Positions 8,802-15,220 of a stretch of 27,953 bases of DNA are shown here, in pieces. A program made the position numbers and the translations under genes. Position 1 is the stretch's first letter. Every line of letters begins with the position of its first letter. The DNA lies in the NCBI GenBank assembly GCA_000432655.1, contig HF986312.1, positions 23,239 to 51,191 of the forward strand. The letters are read 5' to 3'. Under the pieces are notes generated by a model. It saw only the letters and a list, made by a program, of their open reading frames with translations. It was not told the DNA's origin and did not search any database. The DNA comes from Bacteroides sp. CAG:1060. Lineage in GTDB: Bacteria > Bacteroidota > Bacteroidia > Bacteroidales > UBA932.

Positions 8802-9931
8802 TGATTTTCAAGGAATCTCTTGTATGGTTCCTTGATGTACTGTGGCAGGTTGCAGAAGAATGCAAATGCCGGGAATGCGGTAGGAAGTTGAGTTATGTAT
8901 TTGATTTTGACATATTTGCCCTTCCATGCAGGCGGTGGTGTCTCCTCTATTATAGGAAGAAGGGCTTCGTTGAGCCTTGCCGTAGGAATCTTCCTGCTAT
9001 AGTTGGCATAAACTTCCGTTGCGGCGTTCAGGACATCCTGGATGCGCTGCATCTTGAGTACGGACGTAAATATGACAGGGACGTCATTGAAAGGTGCAAT
9101 CCTTGCGCGCAGAGCCTCGGTGTACTCCTTCATGGTATTTGAGTCCTTGATGAAAAGGTCCCATTTGTTGACGACGATTACGCAGCCTTTCCGGTTTTTG
9201 ACTATGAGGTTGAAGATACTCATGTCCTGTGCCTCCATTCCGGTGGTGGCGTCTATCATGAGGATGCAGATGTCGGAATGCTCTATGGCCCTTATGGAGC
9301 GCATCACGGAATAGAACTCAAGGTCTTCGTGGACTTTGGTCTTTCTTCTGATACCGGCTGTGTCCACGAGCATGAATTCGTATCCGAACTTGTTGTAATG
9401 GGTTTCAATGGAGTCTCTGGTGGTACCTGCTACCGGAGTGACTATGTTGCGGTCTTCACCAAGAAGTGCATTGGTGAGGGATGACTTGCCGACGTTAGGC
9501 TTGCCGACAATGGTGATGCGTGGCAGGCCTTCATACGGATCCTTGAAGTCTTCCTCTTCGGGAAGCACTGCGGTCAGCGCATCCAGAAGATCGCCCGTTC
9601 CGCTTCCATTGGCTGCGGAGATGCTGTAAATTTCTCCAAGTCCAAGAGAGTAGAACTGGTAGGCGTCGAACATTTTGTCGCCTGAGTCTACTTTGTTGAC
9701 GCAGAGGACGACCGGCTTGCGGGAGCGTCTCAGGATATCCGATATTTCTGCGTCATAATCAGTTATACCGGTGCCGGCTTCCACCATAAACAAAATGGCG
9801 TCCGCTTCTTCAATGGCTATCTGCACCTGCTCCCTGATGGCACTTTCAAAGACATCGTCAGAATTGGTGGTATAGCCTCCGGTGTCCACTACGGAAAACT
9901 CTTTTCCGCACCAGTCGCAACGGCCATAGTG

Positions 9932-9962
9932 GCGGGGGTGGGTGGGGTTGCCCGCGGGTGGC
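9932..9962. other. G-rich insertion-like stretch breaking der
   Basis: On the plus strand this stretch has runs of five, three, four and three G, unlike the mixed composition of flanking der sequence. It replaces about six expected bases between the conserved codons for GVTR and HYG. It shifts the frame by one and resembles a G-quadruplex-prone or low-complexity artefact. Confidence 0.7.
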
Positions 9963-10041
9963 TCGGGTTACTCCGGCCGTGTCGTCCACTATTGCCTGTC
10001 TCATTCCCACGAGACGGTTGAACAAGGTTGATTTGCCGACA

Positions 10042-10293
10042 TTAGGCCGGCCGACTATTGCTACCAGACTCATATAATTTACATTCTTTGCAAGCGTCGC
10101 TGTAATCTCCGCGACAGTGTTTACTATGTATCGCGGCATCCTCGTCTTTGTAGCAACGAATGCCGCGCTTTTTCATTTCTTCGTTGGAACCCACGTCATA
10201 GTGCGGAAAGTCCTTCTTCCGGAACAATATGTTGAAACACAGTCCCAGAACACATAACGCTACGAGGGCGAGGGCGAGGAGAAATACTTTCAT
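10042..10293 (-). CDS. Small single-pass membrane protein with a cysteine cluster
   Basis: An 83-residue protein starting at the ATG at 10291-10293. Residues 1-23 form one hydrophobic segment ([20 protein letters not shown]) followed by RKK, suggesting an N-out or signal-anchor topology with a cytosolic tail. The tail contains [19 protein letters not shown] and then a Cys pattern C-x12-C-x8-C-x2-C. Similar short proteins with an FPxxxVGxNxxMxxRGIxC signature occur in Bacteroidota, as I recall, with no assigned function. A resemblance to NqrM-like maturation proteins (one membrane helix plus Cys cluster) is only a speculation. It begins four bases after the prs stop and overlaps the der start by 32 bases, so all three are probably translated from one message. 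Confidence 0.72.
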   Translation of the reverse strand: MKVFLLALALVALCVLGLCFNILFRKKDFPHYDVGSNEEMKKRGIRCYKDEDAAIHSKHCRGDYSDACKECKLYESGSNSRPA

Positions 10294-10297
10294 GTTA

Positions 10298-11269
10298 TCA
10301 GAATACGAAGTCGCTGCTGATGGACTCGTAGTTATATACCTTATGGATGATATGGGCAAAGACCTCGGTCATGCTCACGATTCTTATTTTCGGGTCGTTT
10401 TCCAGCTCAGGGTGAGGGATGGTGTCGGTGATGAACACTTCCTGCAGCACGGAGTCGTGAATCCTGCTTAATGCATTTCCGGAAAGGATACCGTGCGTAG
10501 CGCAGGCCCTGACGCTTAGCGCTCCTTTGTTCATAAGTATTTCTGCAGCTTTGCACAAGGTTCCCGCAGTGTCTATCATATCATCTACGATGATGATGTT
10601 TTTCCCCTGAACGTCTCCTATCGCCGTGATGGAACCTACGACATTGGCTCTTTCGCGGGTCTTGTGGCAGATAATCACAGAAGCTTCAAGCTCCTTGGCG
10701 TATGCATTGGCCCTCTTGGCTCCTCCCATATCTGGAGCGGCAATGGCCAGATTCGGCAGATTTCTTTTACGGATGTATGGAATGAAAACCCTGCTGGCGT
10801 AGATATGGTCCACCGGAATATCGAAGAATCCCTGTATCTGCTCGGCATGAAGATCGCATGCCATAACTCTGTCTGCGCCTGCGGCCCTGAGCAGATTGGC
10901 TACAAGCTTGGCTCCGATAGCCACTCTCGGCTTGTCTTTTCTGTCCTGACGGGCCCATCCGAAGTAAGGAATGACGGCGATTACCTTGTCTGCGGATGCG
11001 CGTTTGGCGGCATCAATAGTCAGCAGAAGTTCCATAAGATTGTCTGCAGGCGGTATAGTGGACTGCAGGATATACACAGATGCACCGCGGACGCTTTCGG
11101 TAAATTTCGGTTGGAACTCTCCATCGCTGAACGGGGTGACTTCGAGTTCCCCGAGATGAAGTTCCGGCTCATCATCTCCTCTGAAGGCGTTGAGATGCTC
11201 AATGACCTTGCCCGCGAACTCTTTTGAAGCTCTACAGGCGAACAATTCCAGTCTGTGTGAATGTAACAT
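10298..11269 (-). CDS. prs: Ribose-phosphate pyrophosphokinase
   Basis: Makes PRPP from ribose 5-phosphate and ATP for purine, pyrimidine, histidine, tryptophan and NAD synthesis. The 323-residue protein contains the flexible catalytic loop YFGWARQDRK (about 102-111). It also has the catalytic His in DLHAEQIQGFFDIPVDH (about 141) and the PRPP-binding loop VDDMIDTAGTL (about 228-238). These are diagnostic of class I enzymes. The start is the ATG at 11267-11269, seven bases after the engB stop. The stop is four bases before the small membrane protein gene. No separate promoter is evident, so it is probably read from the engB promoter. Confidence 0.96.
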   Translation of the reverse strand: MLHSHRLELFACRASKEFAGKVIEHLNAFRGDDEPELHLGELEVTPFSDGEFQPKFTESVRGASVYILQSTIPPADNLMELLLTIDAAKRASADKVIAVIPYFGWARQDRKDKPRVAIGAKLVANLLRAAGADRVMACDLHAEQIQGFFDIPVDHIYASRVFIPYIRKRNLPNLAIAAPDMGGAKRANAYAKELEASVIICHKTRERANVVGSITAIGDVQGKNIIIVDDMIDTAGTLCKAAEILMNKGALSVRACATHGILSGNALSRIHDSVLQEVFITDTIPHPELENDPKIRIVSMTEVFAHIIHKVYNYESISSDFVF

Positions 11270-11276
11270 GCTTATA

Positions 11277-11885
11277 TTATTCTTTTATATTAGTGAGTAT
11301 CGAATTGATGTATGAAAGAATCTCCTCTTTACCTTTCTTGGTCTGCGATGAGCTGCAGAGCACCATGGGAAGCTGCTCCCACTGTTCGGAGAGGATTGCG
11401 GCGTTGCGCTGAAGCCTTTCTGCCAGAACGTTGGGGCCCTGCTTGTCCGTCTTGGTCATTATAATGGCGAACGGAATCCCATGCTCTCCGAGTTCGCTTA
11501 TGAAATCGATGTCAATGTGGCCGATATCATGTCTGGAGTCGATAAGTACGAAAAGGCAGGCAAGATCTTCAGAGCCTGTGATATAATCCTTTATCACCTC
11601 TGCGATTTCTTCTTTTCCTTTCTTGTCTGTCTTGGCATATCCGTACCCTGGAAGGTCTACGAGATACCAGCTGTCGTTGATCAGGAAATGATTGACAAGC
11701 TTGGTCTTCCCAGGGGTGGCCGAAGTCATGGCAAGCCGGCTGTTGTCACAAAGCATGTTGATAAGTGATGACTTGCCTACATTTGACCGTCCTATGAATG
11801 CAAACTCCGGAAGGTGCCTGCGGGGTCTTCCCGCCACCCTTGTGCTGCTGCCTGCAAACTTCGCTTCGGAGATTTTCAGATTCAC
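11277..11885 (-). CDS. engB: Ribosome biogenesis GTP-binding protein EngB (YihA/YsxC)
   Basis: Small GTPase for late 50S assembly. It shows G1 GRSNVGKSS (about 32-40), a TPGKT switch, G3 DLPGYGYAK and G4 TKTDK, followed by the CSSxTKKGKEEI end. I chose the GTG at 11883-11885, giving 202 residues beginning MNLKISEAKFAGSS, which matches the family N-terminus. An ATG at 11933 in the same frame would add 16 residues, but the likely -7 box at 11911-11918 lies inside that extension, so it would precede the transcript. It is the first gene of an engB-prs-small membrane protein-der unit, which links two ribosome-assembly GTPases. Confidence 0.93.
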   Translation of the reverse strand: MNLKISEAKFAGSSTRVAGRPRRHLPEFAFIGRSNVGKSSLINMLCDNSRLAMTSATPGKTKLVNHFLINDSWYLVDLPGYGYAKTDKKGKEEIAEVIKDYITGSEDLACLFVLIDSRHDIGHIDIDFISELGEHGIPFAIIMTKTDKQGPNVLAERLQRNAAILSEQWEQLPMVLCSSSQTKKGKEEILSYINSILTNIKE

Positions 11886-11892
11886 GATTTCG

Positions 11893-11909
11893 ACCGTTAT
11901 TATAACGGT
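11893..11909. promoter_or_regulatory. Inverted repeat in the engB/xseA intergenic region
   Basis: A perfect 7-base inverted repeat ACCGTTA-tta-TAACGGT lies between the engB start and its -7 box, spanning the predicted engB transcription start. It could be an operator or a short 5' hairpin in the engB message. No regulator can be assigned. Confidence 0.45.
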
Positions 11910-11910
11910 G

Positions 11911-11918
11911 CAAATATA
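11911..11918 (-). promoter_or_regulatory. Predicted -7 element for engB operon
   Basis: Read on the minus strand this is TATATTTG, an exact TAnnTTTG match. The predicted start is near 11905, about 20 bases before the engB GTG. No clear TTG is found 19-21 bases upstream, so the promoter may depend on an activator or be weak. Confidence 0.5.
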
Positions 11919-11939
11919 GCAAATCTTTGCCATTTTTTG

Positions 11940-11947
11940 TATTTTTG
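11940..11947 (+). promoter_or_regulatory. Predicted -7 element for the xseA-glycogen operon
   Basis: TATTTTTG is an exact TAnnTTTG match ending seven bases before the xseA ATG at 11954. This implies a leaderless or near-leaderless message. No convincing -33 element is seen; its expected place overlaps the engB -7 box. Confidence 0.5.
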
Positions 11948-11953
11948 CGTGAG

Positions 11954-13066
11954 ATGGACAAGGACTATCTTGATTTATGTGAGCTTCAGCGCCTTTTGAG
12001 GGAGGGAATAGAGTCGTTCTTCCCGGACAGGTTGTGGGTAAAGGCGGAAATTTCTTCGGTGCAGGTCAAGACCAACGGACATTGTTATCTTGAGCTTTGC
12101 AGCAGTGAGGGCGGCCGGATGGTCGCTAAGGCAAAGGCTGTGATATGGCGTAGCCGATATCAGGCGGTCGCTGCTTATTTCGAAGAGGTGACCGGGAGTT
12201 CTCTTGCAGCCGGGATGGAGGTGCTGGTAAGAGTATCAGTCAGTTACAGTGAATTGTACGGACTTACGCTGACTATAGATGAGGTGGAGCCCGAATATAC
12301 TGTCGGGGCCGCCGAGCTGCGGAAGAGAAAAACCGTGGAGCAGCTTCTGGGCGAAGGACTTCTGGACAGGCAGAAATCTCTTGTTCCGGCGGAGTTGCCG
12401 TATCGTTTGGCTGTCATATCCGCAAAGGGTGCCGCAGGGTATGGCGATTTTACAAAACATCTTGCCCAGAATGAGTATGGGTTTGCCTTCTCGGTGGACC
12501 TTTTCGAGGCGACCATGCAGGGAGAGGCTGCTCCGGGCGCCATATCTGACGCCATATCCAGAGTGGAAACGGCGGAAGAGAAGTATGATGCGGTGCTGAT
12601 TCTCAGAGGTGGAGGTTCTGCCCTTGATTTGGCGTGTTTCGATGATTATTCGCTGTGTGCCTCCATTGCCCGGTGTCCGATTCCCGTATATACTGCAATC
12701 GGTCATGACAGGGACGAGCATGTGGCGGATATGGTGGCCTTCCGGGCGGAAAAAACTCCGACGGCGCTGGCAGACTGCTTTATTGACGCGCTGCAGGCTG
12801 AGGATGAACTGATAAGTTCGTTCGGCACGAGGCTCCGGCTGGCGTTCAATTCCAAGATTGCCGCCATGAGTGCCAGGGTGGACATGCTTGGGCAGCGGAT
12901 TCATTCTGCCGACCCTCGCAATATCTTGTCGCGAGGGTATGTTCTGGTTACCGATGAGTCCGGAGTGGTGATTAAAACCGCTTCCGGAAGGAAAGTCGGA
13001 GATGGTTTGAGACTGCTTTTCGAGGACGGCTCGATGAAAGTGGTGATTGAGCAAATTGAAAATTGA
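11954..13066 (+). CDS. xseA: Exodeoxyribonuclease VII large subunit
   Basis: Catalytic subunit of exonuclease VII, a metal-independent single-strand nuclease used in repair. The 370-residue protein starts with MDKDYLDLCELQRLLREGIE and has an N-terminal OB fold (LWVKAEISSVQVKTNGHCYLEL). The catalytic core shows LILRGGGSALDLACFDD and TAIGHDRDEHVADMVAFRAEKTPTALAD. It is slightly shorter than the 400-450 residues common elsewhere, mainly in the coiled-coil part. I chose the ATG at 11954; the earlier in-frame start at 11927 lies upstream of the -7 box. It heads the long operon, and xseB follows four bases after its stop. Confidence 0.95.
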   Translation: MDKDYLDLCELQRLLREGIESFFPDRLWVKAEISSVQVKTNGHCYLELCSSEGGRMVAKAKAVIWRSRYQAVAAYFEEVTGSSLAAGMEVLVRVSVSYSELYGLTLTIDEVEPEYTVGAAELRKRKTVEQLLGEGLLDRQKSLVPAELPYRLAVISAKGAAGYGDFTKHLAQNEYGFAFSVDLFEATMQGEAAPGAISDAISRVETAEEKYDAVLILRGGGSALDLACFDDYSLCASIARCPIPVYTAIGHDRDEHVADMVAFRAEKTPTALADCFIDALQAEDELISSFGTRLRLAFNSKIAAMSARVDMLGQRIHSADPRNILSRGYVLVTDESGVVIKTASGRKVGDGLRLLFEDGSMKVVIEQIEN

Positions 13067-13070
13067 GGTT

Positions 13071-13250
13071 ATGGAAGAATTCAACTATGCTGAGGCGATT
13101 GCGGAACTTGAAAAAATAGCCGCTGAGGTGGAAAATCCTTCCACCGGAATAGACGATATAGACAAATACATAAGGCGTTCGGACGAACTTGTGGCTAAAT
13201 GCCGTGAGTATCTTCGGGCTGCCAGATCCAATATTGACCACATATCATGA
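13071..13250 (+). CDS. xseB: Exodeoxyribonuclease VII small subunit
   Basis: A 59-residue helical subunit that binds the XseA coiled coil in multiple copies. The start is the ATG at 13071 (MEEFNYAEAIAELEKIAAEVE), preferred to an in-frame TTG at 13047 inside xseA. The pattern of FxxAxxELExIxxxxE, then a gap, then DELVxxCREYLRAA matches the family. It is a little short because the C-terminal tail is minimal. Its stop overlaps the glgB start (ATGA), so the switch from DNA repair to glycogen genes occurs without any intergenic space. Confidence 0.92.
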   Translation: MEEFNYAEAIAELEKIAAEVENPSTGIDDIDKYIRRSDELVAKCREYLRAARSNIDHIS

Positions 13251-15214
13251 TGAAAACCAAGAAAATTTACGACACGGATCCTTGGCTGGAACCTTTTCGT
13301 CAGGCCATTGACGCGAGGCATTCGAGGATACTGTCCAATAAGATAAAACTTGCGGGAGACGGACCTTTGAGTCTGGCCGTGAACAATCATATTTATTATC
13401 CTCTCCATAAGGAGGGGACTGAATGGGTGCTTCGCGAGTGGGCCCCGAACGCCACTCGCATGTATCTTGTAGGGGACTTCAACAATTGGAAGCGGACCGA
13501 AGGATATGCGCTCAAGCCGGTAGGTGACGGCAATTGGGAAATAAGAGTTCCGGAGATTTGTCTGCATCACGGTGATCTTTACAAATTGTGGGTGGAGTGG
13601 CCATGTTCGGGTGCTGAAAGACTTCCGGCATACGCCACTCGGGTTGTCCAGGACCCTGACACAAAGGTCTTTTCCGCACAGGTGTGGGCTCCATCTCCGT
13701 ACGAATGGAAGCATCGCAGACCGGGCAAGAGACCTCATCCCCTGATATACGAGTGTCATATCGGGATGAGTTCCGAAGAAGAGAAGGTCTCCACCTTTGA
13801 CGAATTCAGAACCAAGGTACTTCCGCGGGTCAAGGCGCTTGGATATGACGTCCTTCAGATAATGGCCCTTCAGGAGCATCCTTATTACGGCTCTTTCGGT
13901 TATCAGGTGTCCAATTTCTTCGCCCTGAGTTCGCGCTTCGGCACTCCTGAGGAGTTCAAGCGGCTTGTGGATGAGGCCCATGCGAAGGGGATAGCGGTGA
14001 TAATGGATATCGTTCACTCCCATGCTGTAATCAATGAGGCGGAAGGACTGAGCAAGTTCGATGGCCGGGATGATTTGTATTTCTATAAAGGCTCCCAGGG
14101 GTATCATCCGGCGTGGGGGTCCAGGTGCTTTGACTATGGTAAGGATGAGGTGAAGTATTTCCTGCTTTCCAACTGCAAGTACTGGATGGAGGAATATCAT
14201 CTGGACGGATTCCGCTTTGACGGAGTGACGAGCATGCTTTACTGGGACCATGGACTGGAGAAGGATTTCGGGGATTATTCTCTGTATTTTGACAACGGAG
14301 TGGATGAGAATGCCGTGAGTTATCTCGCCCTTGCCAATATGCTTGTCCACGAATTGTCTCCAAATGCAATCACGATAGCTGAAGATATGAGCGGAATGGC
14401 CGGGCTGGCTGCGCCTTTTGAGGCAGGTGGTGTGGGGTTCGATTTTCGTATGGCGATGGGAATAGCTGACCACTGGATAAAGTGGATAAAGGAGCGCACG
14501 GATGAGCAGTGGAGCATGGGGGAGATGTGGTATGAGCTTACCAACAAACGTTCCGACGAACACACCATATCGTACGCCGAGTGTCACGATCAGGCGCTTG
14601 TAGGAGATAAGACGCTTATATTCAGGCTTATGGATAAGGAGATGTACTACTGTATGTCCAAGGATTCCAAGAGCCTTGTCGTAGATCGCGGAATAGCTTT
14701 GCACAAGATGATAAGGCTGGTGACCCTTGCCACGTGCGGAGGTGGATATCTGACGTTCATGGGCAATGAATTCGGTCATCCGGAGTGGATAGATTTCCCA
14801 AGGGAGGGTAACGACTGGTCCTACAAATATGCCCGGAGGCAATGGTCTCTGGCAGATGATCCGTCGCTGAGGTATCATGGCTTGGAGGCTTTCGACGCCG
14901 CTATGATAAAGTATGCAAAAGCTGAGAAGATTCTGGATGCCGTTCCTGAACAATTGTATATCAATGACGATTCAAAAGTCTTGATTTTCAAGCGTGGAAA
15001 TAGTATCTTTGCATTTAATTTCAGTCCGCAGAATTCATACCGGGATTTCCGGTTCTGTGCTCCGGACGCAGAGTATGTGATGGCGTTCAGTTCGGATGAT
15101 TCCGAGTTCGGAGGCTTTCGCCGCCTTCAGGCAGGGGAGAGGCATTGCACCGTGGGTGGAATGTTGTCTTTGTACCTACCTTGCCGGACAGCCATTGTAT
15201 TGAAAAAAAATTAG
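13247..15214 (+). CDS. glgB: 1,4-alpha-glucan branching enzyme (GH13, GBE1-like)
   Basis: Cuts alpha-1,4 chains and rejoins them by alpha-1,6 links to build glycogen. The 655-residue protein has an N-terminal CBM48 domain (EWAPNATRMYLVGDFNNW, about 64-81) and a GH13 barrel. The conserved regions are MDIVHSHA (about 253-260), DGFRFDGV with nucleophile Asp325, ITIAEDMSG with acid Glu379, and YAECHDQALVGDK with His447-Asp448. The C-terminal beta domain is normal. The stretches YGSFGYQVSNFFA, GFRFDGVTSMLYWDHG and FMGNEFGHPEWIDFPREGN resemble eukaryotic branching enzymes more than E. coli GlgB, which is usual for Bacteroidota as far as I know. It starts at the ATGA overlap with xseB (13250 also possible) and is followed by the debrancher. 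Confidence 0.94.
   Translation: MMKTKKIYDTDPWLEPFRQAIDARHSRILSNKIKLAGDGPLSLAVNNHIYYPLHKEGTEWVLREWAPNATRMYLVGDFNNWKRTEGYALKPVGDGNWEIRVPEICLHHGDLYKLWVEWPCSGAERLPAYATRVVQDPDTKVFSAQVWAPSPYEWKHRRPGKRPHPLIYECHIGMSSEEEKVSTFDEFRTKVLPRVKALGYDVLQIMALQEHPYYGSFGYQVSNFFALSSRFGTPEEFKRLVDEAHAKGIAVIMDIVHSHAVINEAEGLSKFDGRDDLYFYKGSQGYHPAWGSRCFDYGKDEVKYFLLSNCKYWMEEYHLDGFRFDGVTSMLYWDHGLEKDFGDYSLYFDNGVDENAVSYLALANMLVHELSPNAITIAEDMSGMAGLAAPFEAGGVGFDFRMAMGIADHWIKWIKERTDEQWSMGEMWYELTNKRSDEHTISYAECHDQALVGDKTLIFRLMDKEMYYCMSKDSKSLVVDRGIALHKMIRLVTLATCGGGYLTFMGNEFGHPEWIDFPREGNDWSYKYARRQWSLADDPSLRYHGLEAFDAAMIKYAKAEKILDAVPEQLYINDDSKVLIFKRGNSIFAFNFSPQNSYRDFRFCAPDAEYVMAFSSDDSEFGGFRRLQAGERHCTVGGMLSLYLPCRTAIVLKKN
14981..15011 (+). 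promoter_or_regulatory. Possible internal promoter at the 3' end of glgB
   Basis: TTG at 14981-14983 and TATCTTTG at 15004-15011 fit the -33/-7 pattern with a 20-base spacer. The site lies inside glgB, about 210 bases before the debrancher gene. Single matches within coding DNA often occur by chance. Confidence 0.25.
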
Positions 15215-15220
15215 TTGGAT

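Larger units (their letters stand above)
8741..10073 (-). pseudogene. der: GTPase Der (EngA), reading frame broken near residue 38; possibly a sequence error
   Basis: Double-GTPase needed for 50S ribosome assembly. The start codon is the ATG at 10071-10073. The first P-loop GRPNVGKS and switch DTAGVTR are read in one frame. After base 9963 the frame changes and the protein resumes with [20 protein letters not shown] in another. From there everything is intact: NKVD of domain 1, the second P-loop [21 protein letters not shown] and the KH-like C-terminal domain. Conserved order predicts only two residues (D-R) at the junction, but 31 bases are present, a net gain of 25. Der is normally essential and the rest is well conserved, so I favour an assembly or sequencing error, or a very recent mutation. 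The start overlaps the upstream small membrane gene by 32 bases; the 3' end overlaps the kinase gene by 41. Confidence 0.85.

Noticed and set aside
11886..11933. Upstream ATG start for engB at 11933
   Set aside because: The extension would contain the likely -7 box and gives residues unlike the EngB N-terminus; the GTG at 11885 fits the family and the promoter.
13085..14953. A 622-codon open frame antisense to xseB and glgB
   Set aside because: glgB is an intact, strongly conserved enzyme on the plus strand; the antisense product has no family pattern, and its length reflects the codon bias of glgB.
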